7,462 bases of DNA from an uncultured candidate division Zixibacteria bacterium (GTDB lineage: Bacteria > Zixibacteria > MSB-5A5 > GN15 > FEB-12). Under the pieces are notes generated by a model. It did not search any database. It was not told where the DNA came from and worked only from the letters and a program-made list of their open reading frames with translations. A program made the translations under genes and the position numbers. The stretch lies in assembly GCA_913009765.1 (NCBI GenBank), contig CAJVYT010000205.1, positions 1-7,462 on the forward strand, read 5' to 3'. Below, piece after piece: positions 1 to 6,734 of the stretch (positions are counted from its first letter, which is position 1; every line of letters begins with the position of its first letter).

Positions 1-81
1 TGGTGTTTTTTTTTTCAAGCAGAAGCCGGCATACGAGATATATCAGTGTGACTGGAGTTCAGACGTGTGCTCTTCCGATCT
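1..81. other. Illumina P7/TruSeq index adapter (synthetic contamination)
   Basis: This stretch is library adapter, not genome. After five bases and a run of ten T (6-15), positions 16-39 match the P7 flow-cell primer with one mismatch (C instead of A at 26). Positions 40-47 are an 8-base index whose reverse complement is ACTGATAT, which I recall as TruSeq index 25. Positions 48-81 match the TruSeq read-2 adapter and end in the usual CTCTTCCGATCT. Real sequence starts at 82. Read as protein, the plus strand adds a false LFRS ahead of the first gene, and the minus strand gives the familiar spurious peptide containing KSTRLNSSH. The assembly should have been trimmed here. Confidence 0.98.
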
Positions 82-1401
82 GCTGATATAGGTATAAAAA
101 ATGGAAAAATCGCAGGGATTTGGAAGGGTTTTGAAGGGAAAAAAATTATTGATGCAAAAGGTATGTTTGTATTTCCCGGAGGAGTTGATGTGCACACTCA
201 CCTTGATATGCCGTTTATGGGCACATCTTCATCTGATGACTTTGAAACAGGGACGATAGCCGCAGCGTTTGGCGGTACGACCTCCTTGGTAGATTTTGCC
301 ATACAGCAGCATGGCGACTCGTTATCACAAACTTTGACTAATTGGAAAAAGAAAGCGGAAGGTAAAGCATCGATCGATTACGGTTTTCATATAGCCATAA
401 CGGATGTAAATGATTCCATCATAAAAGAGATGGGTGCAATGGTTGAGGAGGGAATTACGAGTTTTAAACTGTTTTTGGCATATAAAGGATCATTGATGGT
501 CGATGATGCGGCAATCTTTCAAATTCTTGAAAGATCAAGAGAGATTGGCGCGCTGGTGATGGTACATGCTGAAAATGGTCATTTGATAGATATTTTAACA
601 AAGCAGCTTTTGTCAGAAGGTAAATTTGCTCCCTGGTATCATGCCGAGGCTCATCCTTCTATTGCGGAAGGAGAGGCGGTGGAAAGAGCTATTGCATTGG
701 CTGAAGCCGCTTCAGCACCGCTGTACATAGTCCATACATCATGTGATGATGCTTTGAAAGGTATAAAACAGGCGAGAGAAAAAGGACTGCCTGTTTATGC
801 GGAAACATGTCCGCAGTATCTTTTTTTGGATGATGAAAGATATAAGGAGCCTAACTTTGGCGGTGCAAAATATGTTATGTCGCCTCCGATTCGAGCCAAG
901 TGGAATCAGGATGTTCTATGGAAAGGCATTAAGACGGGAGATTTTCAGGTAATATCCACAGATCATTGTCCTTTCTTTATGAAAGGACAAAAAAATATGG
1001 GCAGGGATGATTGGTCAAAAATCCCAAACGGGTGTCCCGGTATAGAGACTAGAATACCCTTGATGTATTCAGAAGGTGTCGGCAAAGGCAGAATGAGCAT
1101 TAATAAATTTGTTGAGATTTGTTCTGCTAATCCGGCTAAACTTTTAGGTCTATATCCTATGAAAGGAACAATAGCTCCAGGTTCGGATGCCGATCTTGTG
1201 ATATTTGATCCTGAGAAAGAGATAACGCTTTCGTATAAGAACCTTCACCAAAATGTAGATTACACGCCATATGAGGGAATGGTTGTTAAAGGCTATCCGG
1301 CAAAAGTTATTGTTAACGGAGAACTTAAAGTTGATGACGGCAAATTTGTAGGAACAAAAGGAACAGGAAAGTTTATAAAGAGAAATAGATTTGAGGGCTG
1401 A
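82..1401 (+). CDS. hydA: Dihydropyrimidinase / D-hydantoinase, 5'-truncated
   Basis: This enzyme hydrolyses the ring amide of 5,6-dihydrouracil or dihydrothymine to N-carbamoyl-beta-amino acid, the second step of reductive pyrimidine breakdown; relatives also open hydantoins. It is a cytosolic binuclear-metal amidohydrolase. The expected ligands are visible: the HxH pair in DVHTH (codons at 193 and 199), the lysine that becomes carboxylated in SFKLFLAY (466), His in VMVHAEN (565), His in YIVHTSC (733) and Asp in STDHCPF (961). The substrate-loop motif GCPGIETRIPLMYSEGV and the C-terminal small beta domain are also present. About 439 codons remain. Relatives carry roughly 20-25 more N-terminal residues, lost because the contig begins inside the gene; the reading frame continues into adapter, so no native start is visible. 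It leads a tightly spaced set of pyrimidine-catabolic genes. Related amidohydrolases such as allantoinase are less likely given the neighbours and motifs. Confidence 0.93.
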   Translation, partial: ADIGIKNGKIAGIWKGFEGKKIIDAKGMFVFPGGVDVHTHLDMPFMGTSSSDDFETGTIAAAFGGTTSLVDFAIQQHGDSLSQTLTNWKKKAEGKASIDYGFHIAITDVNDSIIKEMGAMVEEGITSFKLFLAYKGSLMVDDAAIFQILERSREIGALVMVHAENGHLIDILTKQLLSEGKFAPWYHAEAHPSIAEGEAVERAIALAEAASAPLYIVHTSCDDALKGIKQAREKGLPVYAETCPQYLFLDDERYKEPNFGGAKYVMSPPIRAKWNQDVLWKGIKTGDFQVISTDHCPFFMKGQKNMGRDDWSKIPNGCPGIETRIPLMYSEGVGKGRMSINKFVEICSANPAKLLGLYPMKGTIAPGSDADLVIFDPEKEITLSYKNLHQNVDYTPYEGMVVKGYPAKVIVNGELKVDDGKFVGTKGTGKFIKRNRFEG

Positions 1402-1440
1402 AAATAATAACCGAAATATAATAAAAGGAGGTCAATAAGT

Positions 1441-2277
1441 ATGTCGGAAAATGTGAGAATAGGATTAATTCAAACCAAATGGTCAGGTGATGTTGAGTCA
1501 ATGGTAAAAAAAAGTGAAAAAATGATTGATACTGCTGCGTCTAAGGGCGCCAATATAGTATGCCTGCAGGAAATATTTGCTACACCATATTTCTGCGCCG
1601 TTGAAAATTCGAAGTGGTATGATTATGCTGAGTCTATACCAGGTCCGTTAAGCAACAGAATGCAGAAAAAAGCCAAAGAACACGGTATAGTTTTAATAGT
1701 GCCTATGTACGAAAAGACTATTGCGGGTGTTTATTACAACACTTCAGTCATTTTTGATTCCGATGGAAAAATGTTAGGCAAATATAGAAAAAATCACATA
1801 CCTCAACTGCCCGGCTTTTGGGAGAAATTTTATTTTAAGCCGGGTAATCTCGGCTATCCCGTATTCGACACAAAATATGCGAAAGTCGGTATCTATACAT
1901 GCTATGATCGGCACTTTCCGGAGGGTGCGCGAATTTTAGGTTTAAACGGCGCTGAAATTGTCTTTAATCCGTCAGCAACTACAAAAGGCTTATCCTCATA
2001 TTTGTGGGAACTTGAGCAGCCTGCTCATGCTGTAGCAAATGGATATTTTATAGCAGCCATAAACAGGGTAGGGATAGAGCAATGGGGACCCGGAAAATAT
2101 TACGGCTCCAGCTATATCTGTAATCCGAGAGGTAAAATCATGGTCAAGGGTTCTGAAGACAACGATGAAGTGGTGATAGGCGATGCTGATCTGAGTATGA
2201 TCAAAGAAGTGAGAGATACCTGGCAGTTTTACAGAGACAGAAGACCGGATTCTTACCAAAGAATTGTGGAACCGTAA
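1441..2277 (+). CDS. Nitrilase-family N-carbamoyl-beta-alanine amidohydrolase (beta-ureidopropionase)
   Basis: A 278-residue C-N hydrolase of the nitrilase superfamily. It probably cleaves N-carbamoyl-beta-alanine to beta-alanine, CO2 and NH3, the third step of the pathway. The catalytic triad is readable: Glu44 in CLQEIF, Lys117 in KYRKNHIP and Cys154 in YTCYDRHFPEGAR. The PGFWEKFYFKPGN and FNPSATT stretches resemble beta-ureidopropionases and bacterial N-carbamoylputrescine/N-carbamoyl-D-amino-acid hydrolases. The ATG start is well supported by AGGAGGT at 1426-1432, eight bases upstream. It begins 39 bases after the dihydropyrimidinase stop, so the two are probably co-transcribed. The substrate comes from context: sequence alone would also allow N-carbamoylputrescine amidase or D-carbamoylase, but dihydropyrimidinase on one side and PreA on the other favour the pyrimidine intermediate. 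Length is typical of short bacterial members. Confidence 0.87.
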   Translation: MSENVRIGLIQTKWSGDVESMVKKSEKMIDTAASKGANIVCLQEIFATPYFCAVENSKWYDYAESIPGPLSNRMQKKAKEHGIVLIVPMYEKTIAGVYYNTSVIFDSDGKMLGKYRKNHIPQLPGFWEKFYFKPGNLGYPVFDTKYAKVGIYTCYDRHFPEGARILGLNGAEIVFNPSATTKGLSSYLWELEQPAHAVANGYFIAAINRVGIEQWGPGKYYGSSYICNPRGKIMVKGSEDNDEVVIGDADLSMIKEVRDTWQFYRDRRPDSYQRIVEP

Positions 2278-2300
2278 AATTAGAATATGAATCTGAAAGA

Positions 2301-2307
2301 AAGAGGG
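2301..2307 (+). promoter_or_regulatory. Ribosome binding site setting a GTG start
   Basis: AAGAGGG lies seven bases before the GTG at 2315. No other in-frame start exists before residue 34, which is already inside the conserved barrel, so this site supports GTG initiation for preA. Confidence 0.6.
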
Positions 2308-2314
2308 ATAAGCT

Positions 2315-3517
2315 GTGAAAAATAATAATGTAGATTTATCTGTTGATTTTTGCGGATTTCATTTAAGAAGTCCGTTTTTGCTGGCATCTGCACCTCCTGC
2401 TGCCAATGGTGAGATGATTATGAGAGCATTCGATACAGGATGGGCTGGAGCTGCTACCAAAACTTTAGCGCTTAAACCGACGCCAAATGTTGAACCGAGA
2501 TTTGCAAGTTCCCACTCCGGCAAGAAACTTATCGGATTTGAGAATATAGAGCAGATCACTGATATAGAATTAGATGTATGGCTGCTTGATATAAAAAAGA
2601 TTAAAAAGAAATATCCTGACAGACTGTTGATTGTAAGTATTATGGCGACTGACGATCTTCGAGAATGGCAGGAGTTAACCGAAAAGGTACAGTCCGCCGG
2701 AGCAGATATGATAGAATTGAATCTTTCCTGTCCTCATATGGCCAAGGAAGGCTTAGGCTCGTATGTAGGACAAGATCCGGTTTTAACGATTGAGGCAGTA
2801 AGGATGGTGAAAGAGGTCTCTATCGTACCGGTAATAGCAAAACTCACGCCAAATGTTACCGATATTGTATCAATAGGAAATGCTGCAAAACATAGCGGAG
2901 TAGATGCGTTATCAGCTATAAATACCGTGTCGGCATTGATGGGAATTGACCTTGATACTATGGAGCCGAAACCTTCTGTAAAAGGTCATACTACATTTGG
3001 CGGTCTGTCTGGTTCCTGCATTAAACCGATAGCTTTGAGAGATGTGGCAAAACTTGCTAAAGGCACTATGTTGCCTATTTCCGGGATAGGCGGAATAATG
3101 AACTGGCAGGATGCTGCCGAGTTTCTTATGTGCGGCTCAACCACACTTCAGATAGGCACGGCAGTTATGAATAGCGGTTATGCAATCATAAAAGGTTTGG
3201 AATTGGGATTATCTGAATATCTGAAAGAAAAAAATATTGAATCTGTTAAGGATATAATAGGTATGGCCTTGCCGAAAATCCATAATAGACTAACGTCTCT
3301 TGATTTCACACATAAAGTCATAGCCGATATTAATCTAAACACATGCATTCGATGCGATTTATGCTATATAGCCTGTAGAGACGGCGCTTATATTGCCATT
3401 GAAGTAGATGAGGAGAAAACACCAGCAGTCATTGCAGAAAAGTGTGACGGATGTTCACTCTGCGTGCATGTATGTCCGGTACCTGACTGTATTACAATGA
3501 AATCTGCGCAGGATTAG
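2315..3517 (+). CDS. preA: Dihydropyrimidine dehydrogenase catalytic subunit, PreA type
   Basis: A 400-residue FMN and Fe-S enzyme that reduces uracil/thymine to the 5,6-dihydro compounds (or the reverse), the first step of the pathway. Residues 5-315 form a dihydroorotate-dehydrogenase-like TIM barrel: TGWAGAATKT near 41-50, the active-site loop ELNLSCPH with Cys139 (equivalent to the catalytic Cys of mammalian DPD), AKLTPN at 175-180, NTVS at 203-206, GGLSG at 229-233 and ISGIGGI at 255-261. The C-terminal part has two ferredoxin motifs: Cys344, 347, 350, 354 and Cys377, 380, 383, 387, the latter followed by Pro. This layout matches E. coli PreA and the C-terminal half of mammalian DPD. The start is GTG. 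The PreT-like NAD(P)H/FAD partner that normally supplies electrons is not in the window. The gene sits 37 bases after the amidohydrolase and 52 before the permease. Confidence 0.94.
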   Translation: MKNNNVDLSVDFCGFHLRSPFLLASAPPAANGEMIMRAFDTGWAGAATKTLALKPTPNVEPRFASSHSGKKLIGFENIEQITDIELDVWLLDIKKIKKKYPDRLLIVSIMATDDLREWQELTEKVQSAGADMIELNLSCPHMAKEGLGSYVGQDPVLTIEAVRMVKEVSIVPVIAKLTPNVTDIVSIGNAAKHSGVDALSAINTVSALMGIDLDTMEPKPSVKGHTTFGGLSGSCIKPIALRDVAKLAKGTMLPISGIGGIMNWQDAAEFLMCGSTTLQIGTAVMNSGYAIIKGLELGLSEYLKEKNIESVKDIIGMALPKIHNRLTSLDFTHKVIADINLNTCIRCDLCYIACRDGAYIAIEVDEEKTPAVIAEKCDGCSLCVHVCPVPDCITMKSAQD

Positions 3518-3569
3518 CCGGCATGAGTCAATTTGAAAAAATATCAAACACGAAAGATGGGGGTTATTT

Positions 3570-5000
3570 ATGGGGGAAATGAAAGTTATTGCTAAAGGAT
3601 ACAAAGAAAATCCTGATCTTATGCCAACTCAGCTGAAAGATAGAAAGTACAATACTAAAACTATCATATTAATGTTTTTTAGTATGAATACTTGTATACC
3701 TATGTTTTTTCTTGGTCCTATAGGCAAAAGTTTAGGTCTTAGCTTGACGCAGGTTCTTGTAGGGGCTGCCTTAGGAAATGCTCTTACAGCTTTGGTTATG
3801 TGGTTAAATGGTGTGATCGGCACAAGATACGGAGTGTCATATCCTGTACAGTTAAGGGAATCGTTTGGTTTTAAAGGAACGGCAGTTCCGCTATTCATGA
3901 GAGGTTTAGTCGGCCTTATGTGGTTTGGAATAGAAGCATTCGTAGGCAGCCTTGCGTTATTGATGATCTTTTTAGTGATTATAGGAACACCTAAGGCAGA
4001 CGTTCTCCCGCTTGCGACACGCTATCTTCCTATAGCTTTAGTTTTTTATATTGCATCACTCATTTATGTAATGCGTCATGGATTACCCGGAATAGGCGTT
4101 ATGGCCAATTGGGCAGGTCCTCTATTATTAATATATTTTATTTGGCTTGTTATATGGCTTGCGATAAACCCGGAATTTTCGGCAAATACATCAAAGTTGT
4201 TTATAAGCACTGCAGGATATTTGAGCATGGGTTTTTTCACATATTTGGCAGTTCAAGTAAACTGGTGGGCTACGGTTGCCCTGAATATCTCTGATATATC
4301 AAGAGGTATAAAGCCGAATAATAAAACAGCTCTTCCTGTAGGCATTTTTATCGGGCTTGTAATTGGACAGATAATAGGTACCGCATTAGGATATGTAGCC
4401 ATTACACTTACAGGAATCGTATTGCCGCAGGAAATTATTCTAAAGTTCTCCCCGGGTATAATAGCAGCTATTATAGGATTGAGTTTTGCTTTCATAGCAC
4501 CATGGTCAACGGATATAGTAGCAAATGTTCCGGCTGTAACAAGCTTGCTTATGTCATTGTCGAGCAAATTCTCCTTTAAGAAGGCAGTGACAGCAACCGG
4601 AATTATAGCCTTCTTTGTTGCGCCTTGGTGGGCATTTGATAAGGCACAGGGTATTGTTAATTATACAACGCAATGGGCGGCTAATTATGGGATACTGTTG
4701 GGGCCTATAGCAGGAATTATGATTGCAGACTACTGGATTGTCAAAAGACAGCATTACGATGTACAAAGACTATATACATATGGGTCTGATGGTCCATGGT
4801 ATGCTAAAGGATGGAGTAAGGCGGCTTACGCTTCACTTATATTAACATGGATAATCGGTTATCTTATAGCGTGGGCTACTCATCAAATAGCCTATGTGGC
4901 ATCTGTACCCGTTCCCGGAGGTATAATATGGATTCCGGCTGTTATAATTGCACTGTTACTCTATATGATTTTTGACAAAAAATATCAAGAGCAGCACTGA
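3570..5000 (+). CDS. NCS1-family nucleobase/hydantoin/allantoin permease
   Basis: A 476-residue inner-membrane secondary transporter with about 12 hydrophobic segments, roughly at residues 31-51, 59-80, 108-138, 150-168, 178-199, 212-232, 255-283, 296-312, 340-352, 370-386, 417-437 and 450-468. Family marks of NCS1 (Mhp1, PucI, uracil permease relatives) are clear: GVSYPVQLRESFG near 88-100, WFGIEAF at 118-124, NWWATVALNISDISRG at 231-246 and GPIAGIMIADYW at 378-389. NCS1 members use Na+ or H+ gradients to import uracil, cytosine, allantoin or hydantoins. Its place after three pyrimidine-catabolic genes suggests it brings in uracil, thymine or a dihydropyrimidine. The substrate-site position that is usually Gln (Gln121 of Mhp1) appears to be Glu122 here. 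The ATG start has GGGGG at 3559-3563, six bases upstream; a second in-frame ATG at 3579 lacks a properly spaced site. It is probably the last gene of the four-gene transcript. Confidence 0.92.
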   Translation: MGEMKVIAKGYKENPDLMPTQLKDRKYNTKTIILMFFSMNTCIPMFFLGPIGKSLGLSLTQVLVGAALGNALTALVMWLNGVIGTRYGVSYPVQLRESFGFKGTAVPLFMRGLVGLMWFGIEAFVGSLALLMIFLVIIGTPKADVLPLATRYLPIALVFYIASLIYVMRHGLPGIGVMANWAGPLLLIYFIWLVIWLAINPEFSANTSKLFISTAGYLSMGFFTYLAVQVNWWATVALNISDISRGIKPNNKTALPVGIFIGLVIGQIIGTALGYVAITLTGIVLPQEIILKFSPGIIAAIIGLSFAFIAPWSTDIVANVPAVTSLLMSLSSKFSFKKAVTATGIIAFFVAPWWAFDKAQGIVNYTTQWAANYGILLGPIAGIMIADYWIVKRQHYDVQRLYTYGSDGPWYAKGWSKAAYASLILTWIIGYLIAWATHQIAYVASVPVPGGIIWIPAVIIALLLYMIFDKKYQEQH

Positions 5001-5061
5001 TATATAAAAAATTTTAATTAGCGTTATCTGTAATAATATTTGGTAATGGAAAAAATTTATG

Positions 5062-5101
5062 AAGCGGAAAATAAATGAGGAAACCGGTTGGTCGCTTTTT
5101 T
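5062..5101 (+). terminator. Weak candidate rho-independent terminator after the permease gene
   Basis: AAGCG at 5062-5066 can pair with CGCTT at 5093-5097, closing a loop that holds the small hairpin ACC-GGTT-GGT (5083-5092). The right arm runs into six T (5096-5101). The long loop and short stem make this weaker than a textbook terminator. Its place, about 60 bases past the permease stop and 80 before the next start, fits the end of the four-gene operon. The remaining gap sequence is AT-rich; I found no convincing -35/-10 pair for the next gene. Confidence 0.4.
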
Positions 5102-5181
5102 ATGTATATGCAAATATTTGAAATTAATAATTCTGTTAGATTAGTTGATCGTTAATACGACACAATAATTGAGGAGGAAAA

Positions 5182-6645
5182 ATGGAATTTGGCAGAGTAA
5201 AAAATCTTATTAATGGTAAGTGGGAAGATTCTAAATCAGAAGAAATTTCTGAAATCAGAAATCCTGCTTTTGATAAAATTATAGGTGAAGTTCCTATGTC
5301 TACTGAGGACGAGGTAAATCGTGCAGTCCGGGCAGCTAAAGACGCATTTCCGGAATGGAGTGCCACACCTCAAGTAACCAGAGCAAGGTATCTGCTTAGG
5401 CTATGCAGTCTTCTCGAAGAAAATTTTAATGAATTATCTATAGTTCAAACCAAAGAACATGGCAAGACAATTGATGAATCAAGAGGAGAAACCAGGCGAG
5501 GTGTTGAATGCTGCGAAGTTGCTGCAGGCATTCCCTCATTAATGATGGGAGAATATCTCAGAGATATTGCAAGAGGCATAGACGAATATACGGTAAACGA
5601 GCCGTTAGGCGTTTTTGCGACTATAGCTCCTTTCAATTTCCCGTTTATGGTTCCGCTCTGGTTCATACCGTTTGCAATTGCCACCGGAAATACATTTGTT
5701 ACAAAACCTGCACCCGGTGATCCGATAAGCCAGATCAAACTGCATGAACTAATAGATGAGGCCGGTATACCGCCAGGTGTAGTCAATCTTGTTAATGGTA
5801 ATGTGGATGTTGCAAATATGCTCATAGATCATCAGGATGTTGCAGGAGTTACCTTTGTTGGATCAGTACCTATAGCCAAAGCAATATATAAAAAATGCGG
5901 AAAGCTCGGCAAAAGAGCTATTGCCAATGGCGGAGCTAAAAATTATCTGATAGTAATGCCTGATTCGGACATAGAGAAGGTAATTCCTTCTATGATGAAC
6001 TCGTTTTACGGCAACTCAGGCCAAAGATGTCTTGCCGGCGCTGTAGCTTTAATAGTAGGAGATGATGCCTTTTATAAGAAATTTTCCGATGCCTTCATTG
6101 AAGCCGCTTCTAAAATAAAAGTGGGTAACGGGTTGAATACTAATATCCAGATGGGGCCTCTTCAATCAAAAGACAAAAAGGAAAGAGTTGCTAAGTATAT
6201 CGAAATTGGAGTACGAGAAGGCGCTAAATTAGTTCTTGACGGACGCAATATAAAACTTGAAGAAGATCTGCCGCACACCTGTTTCCTGAATCCTACGGTT
6301 TTCGAAAACGTATTGCCTGATATGACTATTGCCAAAGAAGAAATATTTGGGCCTGTAGCTTGCATCATGAGAGCTAAAACACTAAGTCAGGCTATTAATA
6401 TTATTAACGGCCTCTCTGTCGCAAATGCCTCATGTATTTATACATCCAGCGGAAAATCGGCAAGGGAATTTGAGAAAAATGTAGACGCCGGAAATGTTGG
6501 AATCAATGTAGGTGTTGCTGCGCCAATGGCATTCTTCCCGTTTGGAGGCAGAAAAGATTCTTTTCTCGGAACTTTGCATGCCGATGGAAAAGACGTTATA
6601 CGTTTCTTTACAGATCCAAAAGTTATTATTAAACGTTGGTTATAA
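5182..6645 (+). CDS. mmsA: CoA-acylating malonate/methylmalonate semialdehyde dehydrogenase
   Basis: A 487-residue aldehyde dehydrogenase of the MmsA/IolA group, which converts malonate semialdehyde to acetyl-CoA (or methylmalonate semialdehyde to propionyl-CoA) with CoA and NAD+, releasing CO2. Family-specific stretches are present: GIPSLMMGE (116-124), TIAPFNFPFMVPLWFIPFA (147-165), the catalytic GNSGQRCLAG with Cys283, and the C-terminal FGGRKDSFLGTLHADGKDV and FFTDPKVIIKRW. The general-base Glu of hydrolytic ALDHs (in LELGGK) is replaced by NGGAKN with Asn249, as in CoA-dependent members, which supports thioester rather than acid formation. GAGGAGG at 5171-5177 lies four bases before the ATG. 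It would take the carbon skeleton of beta-alanine or beta-aminoisobutyrate after transamination. A role in inositol or valine catabolism is possible for the family, but the neighbourhood favours pyrimidines. The 181-base gap upstream leaves room for its own promoter. Confidence 0.93.
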   Translation: MEFGRVKNLINGKWEDSKSEEISEIRNPAFDKIIGEVPMSTEDEVNRAVRAAKDAFPEWSATPQVTRARYLLRLCSLLEENFNELSIVQTKEHGKTIDESRGETRRGVECCEVAAGIPSLMMGEYLRDIARGIDEYTVNEPLGVFATIAPFNFPFMVPLWFIPFAIATGNTFVTKPAPGDPISQIKLHELIDEAGIPPGVVNLVNGNVDVANMLIDHQDVAGVTFVGSVPIAKAIYKKCGKLGKRAIANGGAKNYLIVMPDSDIEKVIPSMMNSFYGNSGQRCLAGAVALIVGDDAFYKKFSDAFIEAASKIKVGNGLNTNIQMGPLQSKDKKERVAKYIEIGVREGAKLVLDGRNIKLEEDLPHTCFLNPTVFENVLPDMTIAKEEIFGPVACIMRAKTLSQAINIINGLSVANASCIYTSSGKSAREFEKNVDAGNVGINVGVAAPMAFFPFGGRKDSFLGTLHADGKDVIRFFTDPKVIIKRWL

Positions 6646-6656
6646 TAGCTACCCTA

Positions 6657-6693
6657 AAATTATAGAGCGACTTAACCGGTCGCCCTGTAATTT
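6657..6693. terminator. Hairpin between mmsA and the next gene, probable terminator or attenuator
   Basis: The arms 6657-6671 and 6679-6693 pair over 15 positions with one G-U and one A-C mismatch around a seven-base loop. The core GCGAC/GTCGC is GC-rich, and the outer part is AAATTA/TAATTT, so the structure reads similarly on both strands. It starts 11 bases after the mmsA stop. There is no separate U-tract beyond the stem, although the 3' arm itself ends in U-rich sequence. It could end most mmsA transcripts, act as an mRNA 3' stabiliser, or reduce expression of the downstream gene. Confidence 0.55.
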
Positions 6694-6720
6694 AGTAATG
6701 ATAAATTGATTTTATGGACA

Positions 6721-6727
6721 AAAGGAG
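6721..6727 (+). promoter_or_regulatory. Ribosome binding site choosing the ATG at 6735
   Basis: AAAGGAG ends seven bases before the ATG at 6735. The earlier in-frame ATG at 6714 has no Shine-Dalgarno at the right distance, and its first residues (MDKRRKN) are a translation of this site. The shorter 141-residue form is therefore preferred. Confidence 0.75.
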
Positions 6728-6734
6728 AAAAAAT

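Noticed and set aside
67..81. GTG start for the dihydropyrimidinase
   Set aside because: The GTG and the next four codons are adapter bases, so the native start lies off the contig.
15..197. Minus-strand 60-residue frame containing KSTRLNSSH
   Set aside because: It is the adapter read backwards joined to the antisense of the hydantoinase; this peptide is a known artefact.
2315..3517. Loss of the catalytic Cys in PreA, since the loop reads GSYVGQDP where mammalian DPD has ACGQDP
   Set aside because: The catalytic Cys of DPD is the one in NLSCPH, which is kept here as Cys139; E. coli PreA also has Val at the other position as I recall it.
4253..4766. Antisense frames of 70-104 residues inside the permease gene
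   Set aside because: They are shadows of a long hydrophobic coding frame, with no ribosome binding site or recognisable motif.
5118..5146. Promoter for mmsA with TTGAAA as -35
   Set aside because: At 17-base spacing the -10 would be TTAGTT, a poor match; better -10 matches give spacings of 13 or put the start too close to the ribosome binding site.
5445..5825. Antisense 126-residue frame inside mmsA
   Set aside because: It overlaps fully conserved aldehyde dehydrogenase sequence on the other strand and shows no independent coding signal.
6714..6734. Upstream ATG giving a 148-residue form of the helical protein
   Set aside because: It lacks a ribosome binding site, and its extra codons are the Shine-Dalgarno region of the ATG at 6735.
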